In this document: in pieces, positions 25,429 to 34,290 of the stretch
How the letters are laid out: every line of letters begins with the position of its first letter
How positions within the stretch are numbered: the first letter of the stretch is position 1
Origin: Bacillota bacterium
GTDB lineage: Bacteria; Bacillota; Clostridia; Christensenellales; Aristaeellaceae
Direction: 5' to 3'
DNA length: 35,474 nt
Assembly: GCA_029548395.1 (NCBI GenBank)
Contig: JAKPNM010000076.1
Coordinates: 1 to 35,474 of the forward strand
Position numbers and translations under genes: made by a program
The notes under the pieces: model-generated
Seen by the model: only the letters and a program-made list of their open reading frames with translations
Database searches by the model: none
What the model was told of the DNA's origin: nothing

Positions 25429-27393
25429 ATGGCTACAAAGCAGCAACAACAGGCAAACAGCCCGCGGCAGGGCACTATTTCCATTGACGCTCAAAACATC
25501 ATGCCGGTCATCAAGCGCTGGCTGTATTCAGACAAGGACATCTTCCTGCGTGAGATCGTCTCAAACGGCGTGGATGCCATCACCAAGCTCAAAATGGTTC
25601 AAGGCACCCCGGAAGGCGAGGAGCTGTCCGTCATGGTGACGCTGGACAAGGAAAAGGGCGAAATCCGCGTTTCGGACAACGGTATTGGCATGACCGCGCA
25701 GGAGGTTGACCAGTATATCAACCAGGTCGCTTTCTCCAGCGCTGAGGAATTCCTTAAGAATTATACCGGGGAAGACGCCTCGGGCATCATCGGCCATTTT
25801 GGTCTGGGGTTTTATTCTGCCTTCATGGCAGCCGATCGCGTCACCATCGATTCGCTCTCCTATCAGGAGGGCGCGCAGCCGGTGCGCTGGACCAGTGAGG
25901 ACGGCATCCGCTATGAGATGGAGGAGGGCGCCCGCACAACGAGGGGTACCACCATTACCATGCATATTATGGAGGAGGAGAAAGAGTTTCTGGAGGGCGC
26001 CACAGTGCATGCGGTGCTGGATAAATATTGCGGATATATGTCGGTCCCGGTTTATTTCCAGGATCTGGAGGACATTGCCCGCCAGGAGAAAGCGCAGCGG
26101 CAGCGCCGCGAGGAGGCTGAGAAAAAGGCTGCAGAGCGGTCTGGGGACGAAGCCGGGCAGGCGCAGGAGGAGCCGGAGCTTTTGACCGAAGAGGAAGCGC
26201 CCGGCCCGGAGATGATCAATGACACCCACCCCCTGTGGCTCAAGGCGCCCCGGGAGTGCAGCGAGGACGAATACAAGCAGACCTACCGAAAGCTCTTCAA
26301 TACCTGGGAGGATCCCCTGTTCTGGATCCACCTGAATGTGGACTATCCCTTCAACCTCAAGGGTATTTTGTACTTCCCGCGCATCAAGCGCGATTTTTCC
26401 GGTCATGACGGTCAGATCAAGCTGTTCAACCGCCAGGTGTTTGTGGCTGACAACATCAAGGAGGTCATTCCCGAGTTCCTTATGGTGCTCAAGGGCGTCA
26501 TTGACTGCCCTGACCTGCCGCTGAATGTCTCCCGTTCCTTCCTGCAAAACGACGGCTATGTCCGGCGGCTGTCACAGCATATCGTCAAGAAGGTGGCGGA
26601 CAAGCTCAATGAGTTGTTCTCCGGCCAGCGCGAAACCTATCAGACCTATTGGGATGACATCCATCCCTTCATCAAGTACGGCAGCGTATCGGACCGGAAG
26701 TTTTATGACGCGGTCAAGGGTTCCCTGCTGCTGAAAACCACCAGGGGTGACTATCTGACCCTGGATGAGTACAAGGCGCGCAACGAAGGCAAGGCTGAGA
26801 AAAAGGCCTATTACACGACAGACCCCGCACGCCAGGCTGCCAGTGTGGCGCCCTTTGAGAGCAAGGGCATCGATGTGGCGATCATGGATACGCTGATCGA
26901 TGTCAACTTTATGTCCTTCCTGGAATACGCCGGCGGCGCGGACATGCAGTTTATGCGCGTGGACGCTGATGTCAAGGGGCTGCAGGCGGAAACCGAGGAA
27001 GGCAAGGAACTGGACCGTGAAGCGCTGGAAAAGCGCATCCGTGAGGTGCTGGAGCAACCGGAACTGGTGGTGCAGCTGGAGGCGCTGTCCGATCCTGACA
27101 TACCTGGCATGCTGACTGAGGATGAGCAGCTGCGCCGCTTCAAGGATATATCCCGGATATACGGAGAAAAGAACAACCTGCCTGAGCGCTATACCCTGGT
27201 GCTCAACCGCGCCAACAAAAGCGTGCAGGCCATTGCCGCCATGGAGGAGGGAGAAAAGCAGCAGCTTCTGATCGAGCAGGTGTTTGACCTGGCGCGGCTG
27301 TCCTCCCGCCCCCTGGAAGGTGAGGAGCTCAAGGGATTTCTCAAGCGCAGCAACCGCCTGATTGACCTGCTGGCGCATCCGAGTGAATCATAA
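25429..27393 (+). CDS. htpG: Molecular chaperone HtpG (Hsp90 family)
   Basis: 'DIFLREIVSNGVDAITKLK', 'IRVSDNGIGMT', 'IIGHFGLGFYSAFMAADRV', 'LPLNVSRSFLQNDGYVRRL'. Confidence 0.95.
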   Translation: MATKQQQQANSPRQGTISIDAQNIMPVIKRWLYSDKDIFLREIVSNGVDAITKLKMVQGTPEGEELSVMVTLDKEKGEIRVSDNGIGMTAQEVDQYINQVAFSSAEEFLKNYTGEDASGIIGHFGLGFYSAFMAADRVTIDSLSYQEGAQPVRWTSEDGIRYEMEEGARTTRGTTITMHIMEEEKEFLEGATVHAVLDKYCGYMSVPVYFQDLEDIARQEKAQRQRREEAEKKAAERSGDEAGQAQEEPELLTEEEAPGPEMINDTHPLWLKAPRECSEDEYKQTYRKLFNTWEDPLFWIHLNVDYPFNLKGILYFPRIKRDFSGHDGQIKLFNRQVFVADNIKEVIPEFLMVLKGVIDCPDLPLNVSRSFLQNDGYVRRLSQHIVKKVADKLNELFSGQRETYQTYWDDIHPFIKYGSVSDRKFYDAVKGSLLLKTTRGDYLTLDEYKARNEGKAEKKAYYTTDPARQAASVAPFESKGIDVAIMDTLIDVNFMSFLEYAGGADMQFMRVDADVKGLQAETEEGKELDREALEKRIREVLEQPELVVQLEALSDPDIPGMLTEDEQLRRFKDISRIYGEKNNLPERYTLVLNRANKSVQAIAAMEEGEKQQLLIEQVFDLARLSSRPLEGEELKGFLKRSNRLIDLLAHPSES

Positions 27394-27410
27394 TGAAAGG
27401 AAATCCATCC

Positions 27411-28307
27411 ATGAAGAAAGTCCCCCTGGGCAAAACCGGGTACCAGGTCGCGCCTGTTGCCTATGCCGGCATTGTCAGCATGAACGAGCAGCAGGCGGAT
27501 TCTGACCGCTATGTCAGCCAGGCGGTCGAAGCGGGCGTCAACTATTTTGATGTGGCTCCCAGTTATGGCAATGCCGAGCTGATCCTTGGCAAGTCGCTCA
27601 GGCCTTACCGCAAGGATGTCTATCTGGCATGTAAAACGACCAATCGCAAGGCGGTCGATGCGGAGAAGGATTTTTATAAGTCCCTGAAGCGTCTGCATAC
27701 CGATTGGTTTGATGTCTACCAGCTGCATTCCCTGACCACGCCGGAGGATGTGGAAACAGCCTTTGGCCCGGGAGGCGCCATGGACATGGTGGTGAAGTTT
27801 CGCCGGCAGGGCCTGGTGCGCAAGGTTGGTTTCAGCGCCCATAGCGAGCGGGCGGCCCTGGAGGCGCTCAAACGTTATGATTTTGACACGGTCATGTTCC
27901 CTGTCAACTGGATGCTGCACAAAGGTCAGGGCATCGGCAGCGCTCTGGTGGAATTGAAGCGCGAGAAAGGCTTTGGCCTGCTGGGCATCAAGTCCATTGT
28001 CGAGCGCGCCTGGCTGAGCGATCAGGAGCGCCGGCAATCCATCTGGCCCAAGTCATGGTGCAAACCCCTTGACAAGGAGGACGGCAATGCCCGCCTGGCT
28101 GCCATGCGCTACGCTCTGCATCTGGGTGTGGATATCCTGGTTCCTCCGGGCAACTGGGAGTGCCAGTCTTTCATGCTCTCGCATTATGAGCAGGCCTTCC
28201 TGGCAAGCTATGCCCCGGAGGATGAGAAGCTGCTCAACGCCCGCTATGAAGCTGTCAAGGATCATCCTTTCTTTGATAAGGATACGGGGGATTTGCCGGC
28301 ACGGTAA
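27411..28307 (+). CDS. Aldo/keto reductase
   Basis: 'VPLGKTGYQVAPVAYAGIVS', 'GVNYFDVAPSYGNAELILGKSLRPYRKDVYLACKT', 'LHTDWFDVYQLHSL'. Confidence 0.9.
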   Translation: MKKVPLGKTGYQVAPVAYAGIVSMNEQQADSDRYVSQAVEAGVNYFDVAPSYGNAELILGKSLRPYRKDVYLACKTTNRKAVDAEKDFYKSLKRLHTDWFDVYQLHSLTTPEDVETAFGPGGAMDMVVKFRRQGLVRKVGFSAHSERAALEALKRYDFDTVMFPVNWMLHKGQGIGSALVELKREKGFGLLGIKSIVERAWLSDQERRQSIWPKSWCKPLDKEDGNARLAAMRYALHLGVDILVPPGNWECQSFMLSHYEQAFLASYAPEDEKLLNARYEAVKDHPFFDKDTGDLPAR

Positions 28308-28336
28308 AGGCAAGGGATCCTGTGAATCCGAAACGG

Positions 28337-28359
28337 ATCTCCTGGCTCCGCCAGGGGAT
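28337..28359. terminator. Hairpin in the convergent intergenic region (weak terminator candidate)
   Basis: ATCTCCTGGC-tcc-GCCAGGGGAT 10-bp stem; adjacent small hairpin ATCCG-aaa-CGGAT at 28326-28338; no T-run. Confidence 0.35.
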
Positions 28360-28380
28360 TCCCGTTCTCGGCAGACAGCC

Positions 28381-29085
28381 TTAGCCGCCCTTGATGATAC
28401 GAACAAACAAGCCGTCATTGCGGAATAGATCCGCTACCTGGCTGTTCTGCATGAACGCGGCAAAGCGCTCATCCGGCACAGCCACCTGAATCAAAGGAAT
28501 CAACAGCACCAGCAAATAGCAGATGACCGCGCCGCGCGCCAAGCCAAACAGCGCGCCGGCCAGCCAGTCCAGCTGACGGAGCACCGGAAACTCAAACACG
28601 TTGCGGATGATGGATACAATGAACATCCAGATCAAATAGGCGATCAGGAAACAGGCCAGGAAGCTCAGGACGCTGAGGATCGACTGGATCAGCGTGTTTG
28701 ACACATAGTCATTGACAGTGGCCAGGCCCTTGCCGGAGAAGGCCTGTGTGATGATGTTGTTTCGCAGCAGGTTTTCTATGGGCTCCGGGAAAGACACGCT
28801 GCTGAGCACAGTCTCCAGCAGATTGCCGGACACCTGGGCCACCGGGGCCGAGGCCAGCTCATAGTCGCCCACGCGCACAACGGCATCGGAATAATTGACA
28901 AGTATTTCCCGGAGGGAACGGCTGCCTGAGAGCAGGGCGGTCAACTGCGGGCCGAAAACCAGCCCTGCGAGGATGGATATACCCGCGCCCAGCAGGCTGG
29001 CGACTGACTGGATAAAGCCATGGTACAGCCCGTATACCACGCTGATGCCCAGAACGCCAAGCAAGATCAAATCAATCAGATTCAA
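28381..29085 (-). CDS. CvpA-family membrane protein
   Basis: 234 aa; 'NLIDLILLGVLGISVVYGLYHGFIQSVASLLGAGISILAGLVFGPQL', 'LDWLAGALFGLARGAVICYLLVLLIPL'. Confidence 0.85.
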   Translation of the reverse strand: MNLIDLILLGVLGISVVYGLYHGFIQSVASLLGAGISILAGLVFGPQLTALLSGSRSLREILVNYSDAVVRVGDYELASAPVAQVSGNLLETVLSSVSFPEPIENLLRNNIITQAFSGKGLATVNDYVSNTLIQSILSVLSFLACFLIAYLIWMFIVSIIRNVFEFPVLRQLDWLAGALFGLARGAVICYLLVLLIPLIQVAVPDERFAAFMQNSQVADLFRNDGLFVRIIKGG

Positions 29086-29102
29086 GAATATCCTCCCTCC
29101 TG

Positions 29103-30209
29103 TCAGGGCAGGGTAATCAGGTACACGTCCAGCCCGCTGCTGACCAGGCTGGCGTTGTTGGACAGCTTGCCGATGTAGCCGGTGATGGGGGATTTCAGCG
29201 GCAGCTTCAATGCCGAGAAGCGCTGGGCGTTGAACTCTGCCTGATAGAGCGTGTCCGCTGAGATGGCGAAGATGGTGCTGCCCTTGAGCCCCGCGCCCAC
29301 GCAGCTGTTGGGCAGGGTATAGCGCCTGTTCTGCTTGTTGCCTGTCAGCACGCGCAGCTCGGTAATCGTCTGCTCGTTGGCTGTTTGCATCTCCGGAGCG
29401 AAAAGCATGGTGGCGCCGCTGCCGGAAACATTGGCGTCCACCAGCTTCCAGCCATAGACCAGCTGCTTAGAGAAGGGGTCCAGCGTCCCGCGGTAATCAT
29501 ACAGGTTGAGTTCCTTGGTGTTGATGGTATGCAGCTTGCCGCCCGCATACAAAACCCTGTAGGTAATTTCCTCGCCCAGGTCAACTTCGCCCGTGTTCAT
29601 TGCGCCCACCCTGTAAATGTTCATGATGGTCGCCGGAGAAACGCCGTACACATCCAGCGCGGTGGTCCACAGGTAGTCGCCGTTCTCAAAGAAATCCATG
29701 TCCATGATCATTTTGTCGGCATAGGCGACGGATTCTGAATCCACTGCCAGTCCGTTGATATCCTTGACCAGCAGCATGGGGCTGAAACCCTCGCCGATGA
29801 CCGCGGCCACATACTGCCTGCCTGCCTTGGCGAACTGAATGGTATCGGGCAGCCGGTCGTTATAGGTGGCATGCCCTGCGCGGTTGAGAATGTGCAGGTG
29901 CCCGCCCACCCAGGCGGTCACGATGTCCTCGCTGGCTGTGAAGCGGGCGCCCGGGCCCAGGGCGTACTTCCATTGCTCCGTGCCGTTGGCGTTCAAACAA
30001 AACAGCGTGGTGCCGTCATAATAGAGCACCTTGTCGCCAAAGGGCGTGACCTGCTGGGTGGCGATGCAGCGCAGCTTGGTGACCGACAGGCGCCTGGCCC
30101 CGCCGCCAAAGACGCCCATGATGAATAAGATCAAAACGATCAACAGCGCCAGCGCGGCGGTGATGATGACCATGCGGTACCGGCTGATGCCGTTGCCTTC
30201 GCGATCCAT
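29103..30209 (-). CDS. DUF5711-like membrane-anchored PQQ/propeller-like protein
   Basis: N-terminal TM 'MVIITAALALLIVLILFIMGVFGG', then repeats such as 'VLYYDGTTLFCLNANGTEQWKYALGPGARFTASEDIVTAWVGGHLHILNRAG'. Confidence 0.7.
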   Translation of the reverse strand: MDREGNGISRYRMVIITAALALLIVLILFIMGVFGGGARRLSVTKLRCIATQQVTPFGDKVLYYDGTTLFCLNANGTEQWKYALGPGARFTASEDIVTAWVGGHLHILNRAGHATYNDRLPDTIQFAKAGRQYVAAVIGEGFSPMLLVKDINGLAVDSESVAYADKMIMDMDFFENGDYLWTTALDVYGVSPATIMNIYRVGAMNTGEVDLGEEITYRVLYAGGKLHTINTKELNLYDYRGTLDPFSKQLVYGWKLVDANVSGSGATMLFAPEMQTANEQTITELRVLTGNKQNRRYTLPNSCVGAGLKGSTIFAISADTLYQAEFNAQRFSALKLPLKSPITGYIGKLSNNASLVSSGLDVYLITLP

Positions 30210-30270
30210 TGCGCCTCCCGATCCAGAGTCTGAGAGGATTATAAACCCTCAGGCCTGCCTGGTCAAACGC

Positions 30271-30555
30271 TCAGCTTTGTTGTTCTTTTGCCTGTGCGGC
30301 CAAATGCTCCTGCCGGGCGCGGCTGATGGCAAAGATCGCATCATACAGGGCCAGCAGCTCCTCGCGGTAGACAGTACCGGTCATCTCAAGCAGCCGCCCG
30401 GTCACCGCCGCCTCGCGGGCGGGATTGTGCACAGGCGCGCCGCTGCCCTGCTTGATGACAGCGATCCGGTCAATGACCTGCATGCGCTGATCAAACAGCC
30501 GGGCAAGCTGTGCGTCGATGCCGTCCAGCGCCAGCCTGGCTTCTTCCAGTGTCAT
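30271..30555 (-). CDS. Chorismate mutase (AroQ type), stand-alone
   Basis: 94 aa; 'LDGIDAQLARLFDQRMQVIDRIAVIKQGSGAPVHNPAREAAVTGRLLEM'. Confidence 0.85.
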   Translation of the reverse strand: MTLEEARLALDGIDAQLARLFDQRMQVIDRIAVIKQGSGAPVHNPAREAAVTGRLLEMTGTVYREELLALYDAIFAISRARQEHLAAQAKEQQS

Positions 30556-30721
30556 CTTGACCCTCCTTAAGGTTTTCTATACTATACCATTGTCAGGCGT
30601 CTGCCCAAAGGCTTGCACGCAGAATGTTTTCCCTGGAAGCTGTGAGGATCACGGCATTTGGCGGTTGTTTTCAGCGCTCCTCTTTATATCCGCCTTGATG
30701 AAAACTTTCATGACAGAATCA

Positions 30722-30751
30722 TTGACAAAACGGTAAAAACAATAGTATTAT
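30722..30751 (+). promoter_or_regulatory. Promoter of the str (L7Ae-rpsL-rpsG-fusA-tuf) operon
   Basis: TTGACA-18-TATTAT. Confidence 0.8.
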
Positions 30752-30800
30752 GATAAAGTTGCCTGCCGCATGGCAATTACCTCAGTCGATGGAGGATTTG

Positions 30801-31049
30801 GTGACACATTCGCTGGCTTCCGGGGAACGCAAAGCGGTCGGCATCAAGCAGACGCTCCGGGCGCTCATACAGGGCAGGGCCCTGCAGGTGTATCTGGCCG
30901 TGGATGCAGATGCCCTGCTGGTGGAGGACATTGCCCGGGAAGCCGAAAGCCGCGGCGTTCCGATTGTCCGGGTGCTGACCATGAGGGAGCTGGGAAGGAT
31001 GTGCGGCATCCAGGTGCCCGCAGCCGCCGCAGCCCTCGTCAGAGACTGA
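30801..31049 (+). CDS. L7Ae-like ribosomal protein (YbxF-like)
   Basis: 'GIKQTLRALIQGRALQVYLAVDADALLVEDIAREAESRGVPIVRVLTMRELGRMCGIQV'. GGAGG (30791-30795) sits 5 nt before GTG 30801; the ORF-track start at 30750 overlaps the -10. Confidence 0.88.
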   Translation: MTHSLASGERKAVGIKQTLRALIQGRALQVYLAVDADALLVEDIAREAESRGVPIVRVLTMRELGRMCGIQVPAAAAALVRD

Positions 31050-31106
31050 GCCAACCACAGACTATATATTCCCATGGGTTGCGGGAATGTTATAGGAGGA
31101 GACCTG

Positions 31107-31166
31107 TTGCCCAGGCTCCGATCAAAATTCAGGAGGTGCCCTAATTGCCCACGATCAATCAATTGA
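31107..31166 (+). CDS. Putative 19-codon leader ORF overlapping the rpsL start
   Basis: AGGAGG (31094-31099)-7 nt-TTG; (M)[18 protein letters not shown]; stop lies inside rpsL in another frame. Confidence 0.4.
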   Translation: MPRLRSKFRRCPNCPRSIN

Positions 31167-31519
31167 TCCGCAAAGGCCGCAAGAAGATTGTCAAGAAATC
31201 TGATGCGCCCATCCTGCAGGGTTGTCCGCAAAAGCGCGGCGTGTGTCTGTCCGTCAAGACAACCACCCCGAAAAAGCCTAATTCGGCCCTGCGCAAAATC
31301 GCCAGAATCCGTCTGACCAACCAGATTGAAGGCACATGTTACATCCCCGGGATTGGCCACAACCTGCAGGAGCACAGCGTGGTGCTGATCCGCGGCGGCC
31401 GTGTGCGCGATCTGCCTGGCGTGCGGTACCACATTATCCGCGGCGCGCTGGATACAGCCGGGGTTGCCAAGCGCAATCAAGGCCGTTCGCTGTACGGCGC
31501 CAAACGTCCCAAGAAATAA
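31145..31519 (+). CDS. rpsL: 30S ribosomal protein S12
   Basis: 124 aa; '[33 protein letters not shown]', '[21 protein letters not shown]'. TTG start after AGGAGG. Confidence 0.98.
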   Translation: MPTINQLIRKGRKKIVKKSDAPILQGCPQKRGVCLSVKTTTPKKPNSALRKIARIRLTNQIEGTCYIPGIGHNLQEHSVVLIRGGRVRDLPGVRYHIIRGALDTAGVAKRNQGRSLYGAKRPKK

Positions 31520-31536
31520 GCAAACCACGCCGGTCA

Positions 31537-31608
31537 GGCCGCTGAGGCTTCTTCACCGTGTCCCGTCTTGGAACCGCGGGGCATGCTTTCAGGGAAGCCG
31601 TCAGGGCC
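31537..31608 (+). ncRNA. Candidate structured intercistronic RNA (rpsL-rpsG)
   Basis: Outer 14-bp helix GGCC(g)CTGAGGCTTC / GAAGCC(g)TCAGGGCC enclosing a 9-bp helix CGTGTCCCG / CGGGGCATG (two G-U). Confidence 0.5.
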
Positions 31609-31682
31609 GCTTGCGATGGATGGCATTGTGCTGAAATGCCGCCAGCCTCCGGCTCACCAATGTTCAATTTGAGGAGGAAAAT

Positions 31683-32153
31683 ATGCCCCGTCGTGGATTT
31701 ATTCCCAAGCGAGAAGTGCTGCCCGATCCCATTTACGGGACAGTCACCGTGACCAAACTGATCAACCAGATTATGCTGGATGGCAAGCGCGGTGTCGCGC
31801 AGAATGTATGCTATTCAGCCTTCAGCATGATCCGAGAGAAGACCGGCAGGGAGCCCGGCGATGTCTTTCAGGACGCGCTGAACAACATCCTGCCCCAGCT
31901 TGAGGTCAAGGCCCGCCGTGTCGGCGGCGCAACCTACCAGGTGCCCATGGAGATCCGTCCGGAGCGCCGCCAGACCCTGGCCCTGCGCTGGTTGGTGGAC
32001 TTCAGCCGCAAACGCGGCGAGAAGACCATGGCTGAACGCCTGGCCAGCGAGATTATAGACGCTGCCAACAATACCGGCAACGCGGTCAAGCGCAAGGAAG
32101 AGATGCACCGCATGGCCGAGGCCAACAAGGCTTTTGCCCATTACCGCTGGTAA
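31683..32153 (+). CDS. rpsG: 30S ribosomal protein S7
   Basis: 156 aa; '[42 protein letters not shown]', '[27 protein letters not shown]'. Confidence 0.98.
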   Translation: MPRRGFIPKREVLPDPIYGTVTVTKLINQIMLDGKRGVAQNVCYSAFSMIREKTGREPGDVFQDALNNILPQLEVKARRVGGATYQVPMEIRPERRQTLALRWLVDFSRKRGEKTMAERLASEIIDAANNTGNAVKRKEEMHRMAEANKAFAHYRW

Positions 32154-32189
32154 GCAAGGCTCTGCCACGATAAAGGAGTTCTGTTTTAC

Positions 32190-34259
32190 ATGCTGAGAGA
32201 CTGGCCCCTGGACATGGTTCGGAACATCGGCATCATGGCCCACATTGATGCGGGCAAGACGACGACGACCGAGCGCATCCTGTTTTATACTGGCCGCGTC
32301 CACCGCATGGGAGAAACCCATGAAGGCGGCGCTACCATGGACTGGATGGACCAGGAAAAAGAACGCGGGATTACCATCACCTCCGCTGCGACAACAGCGG
32401 TGTGGAAAGGTTATCGCGTCAACATCATCGATACGCCCGGCCACGTGGACTTCACCGTCGAGGTCGAACGTTCTTTGCGTGTACTGGACGGTGCTGTGGC
32501 GGTGTTTTGCGCCAAGGGCGGCGTGGAGCCGCAAAGCGAGACTGTGTGGCGCCAGGCGAACAAGTACGATGTGCCCCGGCTTGCCTATATCAACAAAATG
32601 GACATCAACGGCGCGGATTTCTACCGGGTTGTCGATATGCTCAATGAGCGTCTCAACGCCAATGCCGTTCCCATCCAGTTGCCTATTGGCAGTGAAAATA
32701 CGTTTGTCGGCATCGTCGACCTTGTGCGCATGAAGGCCGAGGTCTATTACGATGATGAGGGCAAGGATATCCGTGAGGAAGACATCCCCGAGGACTTGTT
32801 GCCCCTGGCCGAAGAATACCGTGAAAGGCTGATTGACGCCGTGATCGGCACCGATGAAAGGCTGATGGAAAAGTTCTTCAACGGTGAGGAAATCACCCGC
32901 GAGGATTTGGTTTTCGCCATTCGCAAGACCACCATCGCCTGTGAGATTACCCCTGTGCTGTGCGGGACATCATACCGCAACAAGGGTGTTCAGCCGTTGC
33001 TGGACGCGGTATGCGACTACATGCCATCCCCAGTGGACATCCCTTCCGTCCAGGGCATTAACCCCAAGACCGGCAAGCAGGTGGAGCGCCATCCAAGGGA
33101 TGATGAGCCCTTCTCCGCCCTGGCATTCAAGATCGCCGTGGATCCCTTTGTGGGCAAGCTGGCGTTCTTCCGCGTCTACTCGGGGCAGGTGTCCGCCAAT
33201 TCCTACATTTACAACTCTACCAAGGGCAAGCGCGAGCGCTTCAGCCGCATTTTGCGCATGCACTCCAATCACCGCGAGGACGTGGAAAGCGTCTTTGCAG
33301 GTGATATCGCAGCCGCAGTCGGTCTCAAGGAAACTACCACCGGCGATACCCTGTGCGACGACAAGGCGCCCATCATCCTTGAGTCCCTTGAGTTCCCCGA
33401 TCCGGTGATCCGTGTGGCCATTGAGCCCAAGACCAAGGCGGGGCAAGAGAAGCTGAGCTATGCGCTCACGCGCCTTGCCGAGGAAGACCCTACCTTCAAG
33501 ACCTACACCGACCAAGAGACCGGTCAGACCATCATTGCAGGCATGGGCGAGCTGCACCTGGAGATCATCGTGGACCGCATGTTGCGGGAGTTCCGGGTGG
33601 AAGCCAACATCGGTAAGCCCCAGGTTGCCTACCGCGAGACCATCCGCAAGACAGCGCGTGGCGAGGGCCGACATGTGCGTCAGTCCGGCGGTCACGGCCA
33701 ATATGGTCATTGCGTGATAGAGATCAGCCCCACCCAACCTGGTGAAGGTTATTCCTTTGAAAGCAAGATCGTCGGCGGCGTCATACCGCGCGAGTTCATC
33801 GCGCCCATTGACGCAGGCATCCGGGAAGCGGCCCTGTCGGGCATCCTGGGCGGCTATGAGGTTGTGGACTTCAAAGCCACCTTGCTGGACGGCTCTTATC
33901 ATGAGGTTGACTCTTCAGAAATCGCTTTCAAAATCGCCGGTTCCCTGGCTTTCAAGAATGCCATGCGCATGGCTGACAGCTGCCTGATGGAACCCGTGAT
34001 GAAGGTGGAGGTCATCGTACCGGATCAGTACATGGGCGACGTGATTGGCGATTTAAGCGCCAGGCGCGGCCGCATTGAGACCTATGAGGCACGCTTGGGG
34101 GATGAGATTATTCATTCCTTTGTCCCGCTCAGCGAGATGTTCGGGTACGCCACCGACCTGCGCAGCAAGACGCAGGGGCGCGGCTTGTTCACGATGTCCT
34201 TTGATCATTATGAGGAAGTGCCGCACAGCATCGCGGAAAAGATCCTGGGACACTATTAA
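32190..34259 (+). CDS. fusA: Elongation factor G
   Basis: 689 aa; '[58 protein letters not shown]', '[11 protein letters not shown]', C-terminal EF-G domain V. Confidence 0.98.
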   Translation: MLRDWPLDMVRNIGIMAHIDAGKTTTTERILFYTGRVHRMGETHEGGATMDWMDQEKERGITITSAATTAVWKGYRVNIIDTPGHVDFTVEVERSLRVLDGAVAVFCAKGGVEPQSETVWRQANKYDVPRLAYINKMDINGADFYRVVDMLNERLNANAVPIQLPIGSENTFVGIVDLVRMKAEVYYDDEGKDIREEDIPEDLLPLAEEYRERLIDAVIGTDERLMEKFFNGEEITREDLVFAIRKTTIACEITPVLCGTSYRNKGVQPLLDAVCDYMPSPVDIPSVQGINPKTGKQVERHPRDDEPFSALAFKIAVDPFVGKLAFFRVYSGQVSANSYIYNSTKGKRERFSRILRMHSNHREDVESVFAGDIAAAVGLKETTTGDTLCDDKAPIILESLEFPDPVIRVAIEPKTKAGQEKLSYALTRLAEEDPTFKTYTDQETGQTIIAGMGELHLEIIVDRMLREFRVEANIGKPQVAYRETIRKTARGEGRHVRQSGGHGQYGHCVIEISPTQPGEGYSFESKIVGGVIPREFIAPIDAGIREAALSGILGGYEVVDFKATLLDGSYHEVDSSEIAFKIAGSLAFKNAMRMADSCLMEPVMKVEVIVPDQYMGDVIGDLSARRGRIETYEARLGDEIIHSFVPLSEMFGYATDLRSKTQGRGLFTMSFDHYEEVPHSIAEKILGHY

Positions 34260-34290
34260 GATTATTGGAAGAAATCCTAAGGAGGATACC

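Noticed and set aside
30750-30800. ORF-track start of the L7Ae-like protein at 30750 (MIKLPAAWQLPQS...)
   Set aside because: It overlaps the predicted -10 TATTAT; the GGAGG-spaced GTG at 30801 is the better start.
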